From Lysobacter ciconiae (GTDB taxonomy: Bacteria; Pseudomonadota; Gammaproteobacteria; Xanthomonadales; Xanthomonadaceae), in NCBI RefSeq assembly GCF_015209725.1, contig NZ_CP063656.1, forward strand, positions 62,001 through 126,000: a DNA stretch of 64,000 nt, in the 5' to 3' direction. The notes below the pieces were generated by a model that was given only the letters and a program-made list of their open reading frames with translations, was not told where the DNA came from and made no database searches. Below are positions 24,291 through 33,373 of this stretch, one piece after another (within the stretch, counting starts at the first letter, position 1; every line of letters begins with the position of its first letter). The translations under genes were made by a program, and so were the position numbers.

Positions 24291-24911
24291 ATGCGCATCC
24301 ACAGCGACAGTTTCCAGCGTCACCAGTCCCTGCCGGCGGAGTTCGCCGCCGGCCAGCCCACCGCCGACGGCTTCGGGTTTGCGCCCAACCGCAACCCGCA
24401 CCTGGCCTGGGACGAGGTCCCGGACGGCACGCGTTCGTTCGTCCTGATCTGCGTCGACCCCGACGTGCCGACGGTGGCCGAGATGGTCGGCAAGGAAGGC
24501 GTATCGATCCCGGTCGACCAGCCGCGCACCGACTTCATCCACTGGGTGATGGTCGATATCCCGGCCACGGTGACCGAAATCGCCGCCGGTGCCTGCAGCG
24601 ACGGCGTGGTGCCGCACGGCAAGCAGAACCCCGGCGGGCCGGAAGGCTCACGCCAGGGCTTGAACGACTACACCGGCTGGTTTGCCGATGACCCGGCCAT
24701 GGCCGGTGACTGGCGCGGCTACGACGGCCCGTTCCCGCCGCCCAATGACCTGCGCATGCACCGCTACTTCTTCCGCGTGTTCGCGCTGGATGTCGAGCGC
24801 CTGCCGCTGCCCGACCGCTTCACCGCCGCCGATGCACTGACCGCGATGCAAGGCCATGTGCTGGCCGAGGCGGACACCTACGCGACCTACAGCCTGCATC
24901 CGGACCTGTAA
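24291..24911 (+). CDS. YbhB/YbcL family PEBP-like protein
   Basis: The ATG at 24291 gives a 206-residue cytoplasmic protein of the phosphatidylethanolamine-binding protein family. The family anchors are visible: NPHLAWDEVPDGTRSFVLIC near the N-terminus, DPDVP, DFIHWVMVDIP and the ligand-pocket segment YDGPFPPPNDLRMHRYFFRVFALD. An insertion of about 20 residues (PHGKQNPGGPEGSRQGLNDY) precedes the pocket. Bacterial members bind small anionic ligands; their physiological role is unclear. It converges with uppP, whose stop lies 10 bases away. Confidence 0.9.
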   Translation: MRIHSDSFQRHQSLPAEFAAGQPTADGFGFAPNRNPHLAWDEVPDGTRSFVLICVDPDVPTVAEMVGKEGVSIPVDQPRTDFIHWVMVDIPATVTEIAAGACSDGVVPHGKQNPGGPEGSRQGLNDYTGWFADDPAMAGDWRGYDGPFPPPNDLRMHRYFFRVFALDVERLPLPDRFTAADALTAMQGHVLAEADTYATYSLHPDL

Positions 24912-24920
24912 CCAGTTGGC

Positions 24921-25724
24921 TCAGCCGCCGGCCGGGAGCCACAGCAGCAGGGCGGCGCCCAGCGCGATGCGGTAGAACGCGAACGGGGCGTAGCTGTGTT
25001 GCTTGATGTAGCCCATCAGCCAGCGCACCGCGATGAATCCGGTCGCGCTGGCGGCGACGAATGCCAGCCCCAGCTCGCCCCAGGCCTCGCCGCCGGCCGC
25101 ACCGCCGCTGCCCTTGAGGAAGTACTCCAGCACCGCGTAGCCGCTGGCGGCGAACATGGTCGGGATGCCGACCAGGAACACGAACTCGGTCGCCGCCGAG
25201 CGCTGCCCGGTGCCGGCCAGCATGGCCATGAAGATCGCCGCGCCCGAGCGCGAAGTACCCGGAAAGATCCCGGCCAGCACCTGCGCCAGGCCGACCAGGA
25301 TCGCCACCGTCCAGGTGACCCGCGTGGACGGCGGACGACCGGCGGCGATGCGCTCGGCGAAGAGGATCCAGACGCCGCCCAGGATCAGGGCGATGGCCAC
25401 CGGCGAGACGGTTTCCGGCAACTCCCAGCCCAGCAGCCGTACCGGCAGGCCGACCAGCGCGGTGACCAGGAAGGCGGCACCGATCTTGGCCAGGTACAGC
25501 CGGTTCTCGCGCTCACGCAGGCCGGTCGCCAGCGACCACAGCCGCTCGCGGAAGACCAGCGTGATCGCCAGGATCGCACCGGCCTGGATGACGATGTTGA
25601 ACAGGTCCGAGCGCGCACCCAGCCAGTGCTGGGCGATCAGCAGGTGACCGGTGCTGGACACCGGCAGGAATTCGGTCAGGCCTTCGAGGATGCCGAGCAG
25701 CAGCGCGGCGAGGGTATCGGACAT
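24921..25724 (-). CDS. uppP: Undecaprenyl-diphosphate phosphatase
   Basis: The start is set at the ATG at 25724 (MSDTLAALLLG), giving 267 residues, the normal size; a longer upstream reading has no membrane-protein character. EGLTEFLPVSSTGHLLIA and PGTSRSGA are the two conserved catalytic blocks of the UppP/BacA family, placed near the N-terminus and around residue 170. Around eight hydrophobic segments indicate an inner-membrane protein. It converts undecaprenyl diphosphate to the monophosphate to recycle the lipid carrier for peptidoglycan and O-antigen. It diverges from glnA across 176 bases. Confidence 0.96.
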   Translation of the reverse strand: MSDTLAALLLGILEGLTEFLPVSSTGHLLIAQHWLGARSDLFNIVIQAGAILAITLVFRERLWSLATGLRERENRLYLAKIGAAFLVTALVGLPVRLLGWELPETVSPVAIALILGGVWILFAERIAAGRPPSTRVTWTVAILVGLAQVLAGIFPGTSRSGAAIFMAMLAGTGQRSAATEFVFLVGIPTMFAASGYAVLEYFLKGSGGAAGGEAWGELGLAFVAASATGFIAVRWLMGYIKQHSYAPFAFYRIALGAALLLWLPAGG

Positions 25725-25900
25725 GGAAACCACCGGAAACGGAGCGGGTGCACCGCCGGTGGCGCCCACGAGGGGGCACAGGATAGCGGCAACCGCCGCC
25801 TTTGGCCCCCGGGGGCGCAAAAAAATGCCATCCGCCGCCCGGTCATCGAATAAAATCTGCCCTTGCTACTGTAGTCGCCTCCCACCTCCAGGAACCCCGC

Positions 25901-27310
25901 ATGTCCATCGAGAACGTCGAGAAACTGGTCCAGCAGCACAAGGTCGAGTTTGTCGATCTGCGTTTCACCGACATGCGTGGCGTGCAGCACCACGTCACCT
26001 TCCCCGGTTCGATCATCGACGAGGCGCTGTTCGAGGACGGCCGGATGTTCGACGGCTCCTCCATCGGCGGCTGGAAGGGCGTGCACGATTCGGACATGGT
26101 GCTGCTGCCCGATCCGTCCACCGCGTTCCTGGACCCGTTCACGGCCGACCCCACCCTGGTGCTGACCTGCGACATCCTCGATCCGGCGACCATGCAGGCC
26201 TACAACCGCGACCCGCGCGGCATTGCCAAGCGCGCCGAGGCGTTCCTGAAATCCAGCGGCATCGCCGACCAGGCGTTCTTCGGTCCGGAGCCGGAGTTCT
26301 TCATCTTCGACAGCGTCCGCTACGCGAATGACATGGGGCACACCTTCTTCCACGTTGACTCCGAAGAGGCGGCCTGGAACTCGGGCAAGGAGTACCCCGG
26401 CGGCAACAGCGGCTACCGGCCCGGCGTGAAGGGCGGCTATTTCCCGGTCGCGCCGCTGGACTCGCTGCACGACATCCGCGCGCAGATGTGCAAGACGCTG
26501 CAGGCGGTCGGCATCGAGGTCGAGGTCCACCACCGCGAGGTCGCCACCGCCGGCCAGTCGGAAATCGGCACCCGCTTCAACTCGCTGACCAAAAAGGCCG
26601 ACGAGCTGCAGACGATGAAGTACGTCATCAAGAACGTCGCCCACCGCCACGGCAAGACCGCGACCTTCATGCCCAAGCCGCTGGTCGGCGACAACGGCAG
26701 CGGCATGCACGTGCACCAGAGCCTGGCCAAGGCCGGGGTCAACCTGTTCTCCGGTGAGGGCTACGGCGGCCTGAGCCAGATGGCGCTGTGGTACATCGGC
26801 GGCATCTTCAGGCACGCGCGCGCGGTCAATGCCTTCGCCAACGCCACCACCAACTCCTACAAGCGGCTGGTGCCCGGCTTCGAGGCGCCGGTGATGCTGG
26901 CCTACTCGGCCTCCAACCGCTCCGCCAGCTGCCGCATCCCCTACGTGGCCAACCCCAAGGCGCGCCGGGTCGAGATGCGCTTCCCCGATCCGATGAACTC
27001 GGGCTACCTGATCTTCGCCGCGCTGATGATGGCCGGGCTGGACGGGATCAAGCACCAGATCGACCCGGGCCCGCCCAGCGACAAGGACCTCTACGACCTG
27101 CCGCCGGAGGAGGAGAAGAACATCCCGACGGTGTGCCACAGCCTGGACCAGGCGCTGGAGGCGCTGGACGGGGACCGTGACTTCCTGAAAGCCGGCGGCG
27201 TGTTCAGCGACGACTTCATCGACGCCTACATCCGGCTGAAGATGAAGGAGGTCACCGCGTTCCGCGCCGCGACCCATCCGCTGGAATACCAGATGTATTA
27301 CGCGATCTGA
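25901..27310 (+). CDS. glnA: Glutamine synthetase type I
   Basis: The 469-residue enzyme starts at an ATG seven bases after CCAGGAA. Signature regions are complete: DGSSIGGWKGVHDSDMVLLP, the FGPEPEFFIFD metal site, NGSGMHVHQSL and the NPSKARRVEMRF-like block (here NPKARRVEMRFPDP). DLYDLPPEEEKNIP holds Tyr398, equivalent to the tyrosine adenylylated by GlnE in enteric bacteria, so covalent regulation is likely. It makes glutamine from glutamate, ammonia and ATP. No glnK-amtB or ntrBC follows within the window, and I see no clear sigma-54 promoter upstream; an AT-rich TAAAAT at 25851 could be a sigma-70 -10 element. Confidence 0.97.
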   Translation: MSIENVEKLVQQHKVEFVDLRFTDMRGVQHHVTFPGSIIDEALFEDGRMFDGSSIGGWKGVHDSDMVLLPDPSTAFLDPFTADPTLVLTCDILDPATMQAYNRDPRGIAKRAEAFLKSSGIADQAFFGPEPEFFIFDSVRYANDMGHTFFHVDSEEAAWNSGKEYPGGNSGYRPGVKGGYFPVAPLDSLHDIRAQMCKTLQAVGIEVEVHHREVATAGQSEIGTRFNSLTKKADELQTMKYVIKNVAHRHGKTATFMPKPLVGDNGSGMHVHQSLAKAGVNLFSGEGYGGLSQMALWYIGGIFRHARAVNAFANATTNSYKRLVPGFEAPVMLAYSASNRSASCRIPYVANPKARRVEMRFPDPMNSGYLIFAALMMAGLDGIKHQIDPGPPSDKDLYDLPPEEEKNIPTVCHSLDQALEALDGDRDFLKAGGVFSDDFIDAYIRLKMKEVTAFRAATHPLEYQMYYAI

Positions 27311-27323
27311 TGGCGCCAGGCGC

Positions 27324-27387
27324 CGGCCGGGATTTCCGGCCGACGCGGCTGCGATAGATCACAGGTCCGCCGGCGCAATACCGGCGG
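27324..27387. terminator. Two hairpins between convergent glnA and the LysM gene
   Basis: The first hairpin is CGGCCGG-GATTT-CCGGCCG (27324-27342), a perfect 7-base stem with a 5-base loop. The second is CCGCCGG-CGCAATA-CCGGCGG (27367-27387), also a perfect 7-base stem. Neither has a T-run, but they are placed where both converging transcripts should end. Confidence 0.5.
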
Positions 27388-27406
27388 TAGCGGGGCCGCA
27401 GGGCGG

Positions 27407-29167
27407 TCAGCCGGCGCATTGGGTGACCGTCAACGTACCTGGCAGGGCCACGCCCTTGCGGTCGCCGATGCTGCCGTCGGCCGCATCGGAGATGTTGAAC
27501 AGCCGATAGGCGCTCTGGTAGTCGTCACCGCCCAGGTTGCGGGCCAGGGCGATCGCGAAATCCCAGGTCTTGATCGTGTTGCCGTCGTAGTCCTTGATCA
27601 GGGCATTGAGCTTGAAGTCCATACCATCGGAGGCTTCCAGCGCCTTCTCCGCGTGCCCCAGCAGCTGCGCCATCTCCGCTTCGGTGTAGCTCACGCTGAC
27701 CGTGTCGCCATCCTTGACCGGGCCGGAATCCGCATGTTCGATGCCGCCGCCCTGGGCGACATTGAGGAAGGTGGCCACGCTGTCATCGGCCGTGTAGGTA
27801 AAGGTGTAGCGCCGGTCGGCCATGATCTCCGAGCCGTCGGCCCGGAAGCTCTGGGTGAGGGACAGGGGCACGTTGTCGCCGTAACGCAGATCCCAGGTCG
27901 CCGACGCGGAGCCGTCCGCGCGGGTGGTCAGCACGCTGTTGCCGGTGTTCCCGGCGCTGTTGAACGACGCCTTCAGCGGGCCCAGTTCCAGCTTGAGCTG
28001 GCTCTGCGAAGAGTAGTCGAGCTTCTGGATTGTCGCGACGTCCGACACCCCGTTGCGGGCGGCGGCCGGCATCGTGCCGGTGGCCACATAGTCGTTGAAG
28101 GCGGCGCGGCCGTCGGCGCTGGACAGGTTGAACTCGGCGGTTTTCAGCGTGGCGGTGTCGAGCTTGTCGTTGCGGCCGAGCATCGCGCTGGCCACCGAGA
28201 AGTCCACGCCCACCCCGTTGTAGGCTTCGATCGCCTCGGTCGGGCCACCGGTGACGCGGACCTGGTCGGTACCGATCTTCTCGACCAGCAGGCTGGCGCC
28301 TTCAAAGTTGGTGATCTTCGATTCGGTGGCGATATGGCGGAAGGCCGCCTTGAACTCGGTGCCGCTGTACTGCGAGCCGTCGAGCTTGATAACGGTGCCG
28401 GTGGGCATGGAATCGGGGTCAAATGGATTGACCTTTTTCAGGTCGGTCCTGGCCGCGATCTGCTCGGGCATCGACACCTCGAACGAGCCCTTGATGCCCT
28501 CGGTCCTGCCGACCTCCAGCCCGGCCTGCTTGGACTCCACCCCGGCGTTGAGCGTTACCGACAGGTCAGCCGAGCTGCGGTAGGTGGTCACGCCGTTGTC
28601 GGTTTTCTTGCCGGAAGTGACCGTTGTCTGGGCATCGATGCCGAACGACACGCCGTAACCCTTGGCGTTCTTCAGTCCCTGGCTGAAGCCGCCTCCGCCG
28701 TTGACGCTGACCGTGCCCTTCTCGCTGTCAAAGCCGATGCTGCCGTTGGCGGAGGTGTTGGTGGTGCTGGCGGTTCCGTTGCTGTCGGTGGTCGTGCTCT
28801 TGTCGCTCTTGCTGCCGCTGACCGTCGCACCGCTGTCGTCGACCTTGACGCCGGCCTTGCTGGTCGAGGTCGTGCCGTTCGCTGTGTCGCCGGTGCGAGC
28901 GGTGCTCTCGGGCTTGACCTCCAGCGATCCGCCACCGCCGGCGTCCTTGGCCGGAGCAGCTTCGGGCAGGTTGATGCGGGCGCCCGGATACAGCACGTCG
29001 GGGTTGAGGACCTGCGGGTTGGCGGCGAGCAGCTTCTGCGCGCTGATGCCCTCGGCCTTGGCGATGGTGGCGATCGAGTCGCCATGCTTGACCACGTGTT
29101 GCCGCGGCGGCGGCGGGGGTGGCGGCGCGAAACGCTCGCGGACACCGTCAATGCGGGGGATGCTCAT
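27407..29167 (-). CDS. Leaderless LysM-domain protein, function unknown
   Basis: The ATG at 29167 has GGAG six bases upstream and is preferred to the TTG two codons earlier, giving 586 residues. There is no signal peptide. A polyproline run (APPPPPPPRQHVVKHGD) leads into one LysM domain (about residues 25-70: HGDSIATIAKAEGISAQKLL and YPGARINLP). Residues 80-190 are Ser/Thr/Gly/Lys-rich. The rest is a large unrecognised region with beta-rich stretches. LysM binds N-acetylglucosamine polymers such as peptidoglycan or chitin, so the protein must reach the envelope or outside by a route other than Sec. It may be a specialised-secretion substrate, but no known secretion signal is visible. Confidence 0.78.
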   Translation of the reverse strand: MSIPRIDGVRERFAPPPPPPPRQHVVKHGDSIATIAKAEGISAQKLLAANPQVLNPDVLYPGARINLPEAAPAKDAGGGGSLEVKPESTARTGDTANGTTSTSKAGVKVDDSGATVSGSKSDKSTTTDSNGTASTTNTSANGSIGFDSEKGTVSVNGGGGFSQGLKNAKGYGVSFGIDAQTTVTSGKKTDNGVTTYRSSADLSVTLNAGVESKQAGLEVGRTEGIKGSFEVSMPEQIAARTDLKKVNPFDPDSMPTGTVIKLDGSQYSGTEFKAAFRHIATESKITNFEGASLLVEKIGTDQVRVTGGPTEAIEAYNGVGVDFSVASAMLGRNDKLDTATLKTAEFNLSSADGRAAFNDYVATGTMPAAARNGVSDVATIQKLDYSSQSQLKLELGPLKASFNSAGNTGNSVLTTRADGSASATWDLRYGDNVPLSLTQSFRADGSEIMADRRYTFTYTADDSVATFLNVAQGGGIEHADSGPVKDGDTVSVSYTEAEMAQLLGHAEKALEASDGMDFKLNALIKDYDGNTIKTWDFAIALARNLGGDDYQSAYRLFNISDAADGSIGDRKGVALPGTLTVTQCAG

Positions 29168-29302
29168 GGCCAACTCCGTCAGTTTCCTGAGTCGAACATA
29201 GAGCGCGCGGCGAGTGCCGACAGCTGGGGTTGGCCCTAGAGGACAGTGAATCGACCGTGTGCGGTTCAGCCAGCCAGCCGGCGCCGACCGCGGCGGATCG
29301 CC

Positions 29303-30163
29303 TCAGCCAACGGTGGGAAGCAGCAGCTCGGCCGAGCCGGCACGGTGGGTCGCGCCGACCGCGTCGACCACCCCGGCGCAGGCGTGGCGGGTGGCGTCCA
29401 GCAGTGGGGCTCCGGCCAGAAGTTCCACGTTGAGCATCGCGCTGAACAGGTCGCCGGTGCCTTTGGGCGCGGCGTCGACGCGCTCGTGTTCGACGACCTG
29501 GGCGTCGTCGCGGCTCACCACCGCCACCCGCATGCGCCCGTCCGCCCACGACTCCGGCGCCGCGCTGGTCACCGCCACCCACTGCGTGTGGCCGACCAGC
29601 AGAGTGCGCGCGGCCTCGATCGCGCCCGCGATGGTGTCGGTGGGCCGGCCGCTGAGCCGCTCCAGCTCGAAGCCGTTGGGGGTCAGGCCGTGCGCCATCG
29701 GCAACAGCGCCTTCTGATACACCGGCAGCATTGCCGGGTCGACATACACGCCGGTGTCCTGGTCGCCGATCACCGGGTCGATCTGCACGTGCAGGCGGGG
29801 GTGGCGCTCATGCATGCGGCCGATCCAGTCCGCCAGTGCCTGCGCCTGCGCAGGCCCGCCGAGGTAGCCCACCAGGATCGAGCGCAGCGACGCCAATGCA
29901 CCGCGCGCGTCGAGGTCCTCCAGATAGCCGCTGAACCAGTCGATCGGGACCGCACCGCCGTGCAGGCTCGGGTAATGCGGCGTGTTGCTCAGCAGCACGG
30001 TGGGCACCGCGGCGACACTCAGGCCGGCCGCCTGCAGCGTCGGCACCGCGACGTTGTTGCCGACCCGGCCGTAGACGACCTGCGACTGCACCGACACCAC
30101 GTCGATCGCCAGCGGCGCCAGCAGGGTGGATGCCAGCACGTCCGGCGGCGCCGTTTCGCTCAC
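29303..30163 (-). CDS. pdxY: Pyridoxal kinase (PdxY type)
   Basis: The 286-residue ribokinase-fold enzyme begins with GTG at 30163 and overlaps the YggS-like gene by four bases (GTGA). Motifs: SVQSQVVYGRVGNN at the N-terminus for the pyridoxal ring site, LSNTPHYPS, DPVIGD, GLTPNGFELERLSG, and KGTGDLFSA near residue 237 with the catalytic Asp. It phosphorylates pyridoxal to pyridoxal phosphate in the salvage pathway. Pairing with the PLP-homeostasis protein gene makes biological sense. PdxK is the close alternative; the length and missing N-terminal extension favour PdxY. Confidence 0.9.
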   Translation of the reverse strand: MSETAPPDVLASTLLAPLAIDVVSVQSQVVYGRVGNNVAVPTLQAAGLSVAAVPTVLLSNTPHYPSLHGGAVPIDWFSGYLEDLDARGALASLRSILVGYLGGPAQAQALADWIGRMHERHPRLHVQIDPVIGDQDTGVYVDPAMLPVYQKALLPMAHGLTPNGFELERLSGRPTDTIAGAIEAARTLLVGHTQWVAVTSAAPESWADGRMRVAVVSRDDAQVVEHERVDAAPKGTGDLFSAMLNVELLAGAPLLDATRHACAGVVDAVGATHRAGSAELLLPTVG

Positions 30164-30945
30164 GCGCCCAAATCCGCGGGCCAGTAGTGGCTGTCAGGCA
30201 GGGCACGCGCGCCGAAAATCGCCTGGCCGACGCGGACCACGGTCGCGCCTTCCTCGATCGCCATCTCGAAGTCGCCCGACATGCCCATCGACAGCTCGTC
30301 CATGCCGATGCCGTCGGGCGCGTCCTGGCGCAGGCGGTCGCGCAGTTCGCGCAGCAGGACAAAGCAGGCACGCACCCGCTCCGCATCCGGCGACAGCGCC
30401 GCCAGCGTCATCAGGCCGCGCACGCGCAGCGCGCTGAAGGCAGGCAATTCGCGCACGAACGCGGCCACGTCCTCCGGCGCCAAGCCGTACTTGCTCGCCT
30501 CGCCCGAGGAGTTCACCTGCACGAAGACGTCCAGCGAGCGACCCTCCTCCTGCAGGCGACGATCCAGCGTCCGCGCGAGGCGCAGGCTGTCGAGGGCCTG
30601 GAACTCGCTCGCGAAGCTGGCCACCAGCTTGGCCTTGTTGGTCTGCAGGTGGCCGATCACCGACCAGCGCAGGTCGCTCAGGTCAGCCATGGCCTGCCAC
30701 TTGGCGTGCGCCTCCTGGACCTTGTTCTCGCCCAGGAACGTGCAGCCGGCCGCATGCACGATACGGATGCGCGCCTCATCGATGGTCTTGCTGACCGGCA
30801 ACAGCCGCACCCCGGCCGGATCGCGGTCGGCGCGCTGGCAAGCCGCCTGGATGCGGGACTGGACGGCATCCAGGTTGTGCCGGAAATCGGCCAGGGTGGT
30901 GGCCGGCGGATAGCGGGCGGCGGCGGACGGGTCGGACGTATCCAA
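30160..30945 (-). CDS. YggS-family pyridoxal phosphate homeostasis protein (PLPBP)
   Basis: The 261-residue protein uses TTG at 30945 as its best available start; no ATG or GTG is in frame before the conserved region. LLPVSKT contains the PLP-binding Lys53, and FLGENKVQEAHAKW, SVIGHLQTNKAK, VQVNSSGEASKYGL and LSMGMSGDFEMAI are the family blocks of the alanine-racemase-like TIM barrel. YggS/PROSC proteins are not enzymes; they hold PLP and prevent imbalance of vitamin B6 and amino acids. The gene overlaps pdxY in the order typical of a two-gene operon. It diverges from sodC. Confidence 0.92.
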   Translation of the reverse strand: MDTSDPSAAARYPPATTLADFRHNLDAVQSRIQAACQRADRDPAGVRLLPVSKTIDEARIRIVHAAGCTFLGENKVQEAHAKWQAMADLSDLRWSVIGHLQTNKAKLVASFASEFQALDSLRLARTLDRRLQEEGRSLDVFVQVNSSGEASKYGLAPEDVAAFVRELPAFSALRVRGLMTLAALSPDAERVRACFVLLRELRDRLRQDAPDGIGMDELSMGMSGDFEMAIEEGATVVRVGQAIFGARALPDSHYWPADLGA

Positions 30946-31153
30946 TGGGCGATTCTCGAAAGGTCAGGACGCGACAGTGGCGCGGGGGCGGAGCTCCATC
31001 ATTGCGGGTCTCCGGACCCGGAAACCGATGTCCCACGCATGGATTGTAGCCCCGGCCGCTTTGGGTACGTCCGCGCCCGGCTCGCCCTTTCACCGCGCTG
31101 CGACCGGCGGCACGGTAGATTCCGCGTGCGATTGCCCACCAAGGAGAGTTCCG

Positions 31154-31738
31154 ATGAAGACCACTGTATTGGCAGGCGCGACTGTGTTGGCGCTCGGTCT
31201 GGCCGCCTGCAGCAGCTCGCCCGAACGGACCACCACGACGAGGGCGTCCGCCGCGCCCACCGCAAAACTGGCCACCACGTCCACCGTCCAGCGCGCGCAC
31301 GTTAACCTGGCCGGCGCATCCGGCAGCCTGGTCAGCGGTCGCCTGAGCGTCAGCCCGATGGGCGATGGCATCCACTTCACCGGCGAGATCGGCGGCCTGA
31401 CGCCCAACAGCACGCACGCCATCCACATCCACGAAAAGGGCGATTGCAGTGCGGCTGACGCCAGCAGCGCCGGCGGCCATTTCAATCCTGTCGGGGTCAT
31501 GCACGGCCGCGTCAGCACGCCACCGCATCATGCCGGTGACATGGACAACATCGTGGCCGATGCAAAGGGCGTGGCGAAGGTGGATGCGCATGCCAGCGGC
31601 CCGGTCTTGGGCGGCGGTGCGGCCAACGATGCCATCGGACGGGCGGTGATCGTGCACGCGTCCGCGGATGACTACACCAGCCAGCCCGCCGGCAATGCCG
31701 GCGCGCGCGTGGCCTGCGGCGTCATTACCGCCGGCTGA
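31154..31738 (+). CDS. sodC: Cu/Zn superoxide dismutase lipoprotein
   Basis: The 194-residue protein starts at an ATG preceded by AAGGAGAGTTCCG. The leader ends LGLAACSSS, a clear lipobox, so it is anchored in the envelope. A Thr/Ala-rich tether (about residues 25-45) precedes the dismutase domain. Metal ligands are recognisable: HAIHIHEKGDC, GGHFNPVG, and PHHAGDMDNI for copper and zinc, with GRAVIVHASADDY supplying the last copper His; the conserved disulfide pair is in KGDCS and VACGV. It dismutates superoxide outside the cytoplasm. It diverges from the B6 operon. Confidence 0.95.
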   Translation: MKTTVLAGATVLALGLAACSSSPERTTTTRASAAPTAKLATTSTVQRAHVNLAGASGSLVSGRLSVSPMGDGIHFTGEIGGLTPNSTHAIHIHEKGDCSAADASSAGGHFNPVGVMHGRVSTPPHHAGDMDNIVADAKGVAKVDAHASGPVLGGGAANDAIGRAVIVHASADDYTSQPAGNAGARVACGVITAG

Positions 31739-31776
31739 GGCGTGACGACGGTATCGCTGGGTGCAATGCTGGCTGG

Positions 31777-32262
31777 ATGCAAGTAGACATCCGTGACGCA
31801 ATGCCGGGCGACGCCGAACTGCTGGCGCAGTGGGCGGCGGCGATGGCGTTGGAGACCGAGTCCAAGGTGCTCGCCCCCGCCACGATCCTCGCGGGGGTCA
31901 GCGCCGGGCTCCTGGATCCCGCACGCGCGCGCTACTTCGTCGCCATCGCCAGCGCAGGGATGGGTGGGGGAGAAGTCGTGCGCATGCCGGTCGGCACGCT
32001 GATGCTGACCCGGGAGTGGAGCGACTGGCGCAACGGCGACTGGTGGTGGATCCAGAGCGTGTACGTCGATCCGGGCTACCGGCGCCGCGGCGTGCTGTCC
32101 GCCCTGTACCGGCACGTCGAGGACCTGGCGCGGCAAACCGAAGGCGTGATCGGCCTGCGGCTGTATGTCGAGCGCGACAACTCCATTGCCCAGCGCACCT
32201 ACGCAGCGCTGGGCATGGCCGACGCCGGCTATCGGATCTATGAAGCGGGTTTTGGCGACTGA
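31777..32262 (+). CDS. GNAT-family N-acetyltransferase
   Basis: A 161-residue GNAT protein starting at an ATG. The acetyl-CoA binding beta-bulge and pyrophosphate loop appear as WIQSVYVDPGYRRRGVLSAL, corresponding to the (Q/R)xxGx(G/A) motif, and LRLYVERDNSIAQRTYAALG matches the final conserved block with Asn. The substrate cannot be told from sequence. The gene is 38 bases downstream of sodC and converges with the next gene with no gap between their stop codons. Confidence 0.88.
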   Translation: MQVDIRDAMPGDAELLAQWAAAMALETESKVLAPATILAGVSAGLLDPARARYFVAIASAGMGGGEVVRMPVGTLMLTREWSDWRNGDWWWIQSVYVDPGYRRRGVLSALYRHVEDLARQTEGVIGLRLYVERDNSIAQRTYAALGMADAGYRIYEAGFGD

Positions 32263-33195
32263 TCAGGCCAGCGCGGCGCGGCAGTCATCGTCCAGGTCGC
32301 AGTGGACGAATTGGACCGCAATGCCGTGCGCGCCCAGCACTGCCGCAATCTGGCGCTGGCGACCCTGGAAAAACTGGAACAGGCGCTGCTGGCGCTCGCG
32401 TTGGCCATCGTCGGTCGTCGCGATGCCGTGGTCGTAGTGCTGCTCCCAGCTCGCCGGTGACATCAGCGCGATCCGCGCCTCGCCATCGACGTAATGCACC
32501 AGCGGCTCGGGCGCTGCGTCCAGCCAGGCGGACTCGCCTGTGTGAAGCAAAGCCGTTTCCAGCAGCGGCCACAGCGGCGCCAGGCCGGCGTGTTCGTACT
32601 GGATCGAGGTCATCGCCGCCAGGTCGTGCACGGTCATGAAGCGCGCATGCTCGACCTGCAGCCCGAAAGCCGCCTGGGCGGCCAGCGCGGTGTCCGCGGC
32701 GGCCATGCCGACCTCGATCAGGTCGCGCTCGAACGCATCGCCCACACGCGCCACCACGTCCTCGGCACCCTTCAGCACGAACGGCACCAGCCGCAACGGA
32801 CCGCCCAGGTAATCCGGTGACGGCGCCAGCGTGCCCGGCAGGACCGAACCGCTGGCACCGAAGGCAATGATCCGGCCGTTGTCGCGCTCCAGCCCGCCGC
32901 GGGGCGCGCGGGCGGCCAGCTCGTCCAGTTCCCGGTGCAGCGGCCAGCCCGGCCGCAACAACTCGACCGGATCGTAGTGGGCGCCGACGATAATCAGCTC
33001 CAGCCGCGCCGCCTCCGGCGCAAAATCCGCCAGGTCGCGGGCGATCAAATGGGCCAGCGCACCGACTTCGGCCTGCGCCAGGCGGTCGCGATCGACCGGG
33101 GCGTCGCCGACCACTTCGATGGCGAATGCGCCCAGCACGCTCAGCGGAGCAGCGTCGCGGGGGGAGACGGGGTCGGAATTGCTGGCTGGGCTCAT
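32263..33195 (-). CDS. Conserved-looking cytoplasmic protein of unknown function
   Basis: The 310-residue acidic protein starts at the ATG at 33195 and has no signal peptide or membrane segment. It is alpha/beta in character, with a hydrophobic strand LELIIVGAHYDPVELL, a RIIAFGASGSVLPG segment, and two Trp-rich helices near residues 215-235. The ending VQFVHCDLDDDCRAALA contains two cysteines. No motif that I can assign to a family is present. It shares its stop region with the GNAT gene on the other strand, and a fatty acid thiolase gene diverges from it. Confidence 0.65.
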   Translation of the reverse strand: MSPASNSDPVSPRDAAPLSVLGAFAIEVVGDAPVDRDRLAQAEVGALAHLIARDLADFAPEAARLELIIVGAHYDPVELLRPGWPLHRELDELAARAPRGGLERDNGRIIAFGASGSVLPGTLAPSPDYLGGPLRLVPFVLKGAEDVVARVGDAFERDLIEVGMAAADTALAAQAAFGLQVEHARFMTVHDLAAMTSIQYEHAGLAPLWPLLETALLHTGESAWLDAAPEPLVHYVDGEARIALMSPASWEQHYDHGIATTDDGQRERQQRLFQFFQGRQRQIAAVLGAHGIAVQFVHCDLDDDCRAALA

Positions 33196-33373
33196 CGGGT
33201 GTCCGGGCGGGGATCTGCGTTTGGGCCGGTCGTCGCATCGGCGTGGATACGCCGGCGTTTGGTCGCGCGCGAGGGCGGCGTTACACTGCGGACATTATGC
33301 CCGCAAGTGACCGCGGGCCCTGCAATCCCCGCGCTGGCTGGACCGCGGCGGGGCTCCAACGAGGTGACCACCG

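Noticed and set aside
25725..25900. Sigma-54 promoter upstream of glnA
   Set aside because: No TGGCAC-N5-TTGCA-like element could be found; only a weak sigma-70 -10 sequence.
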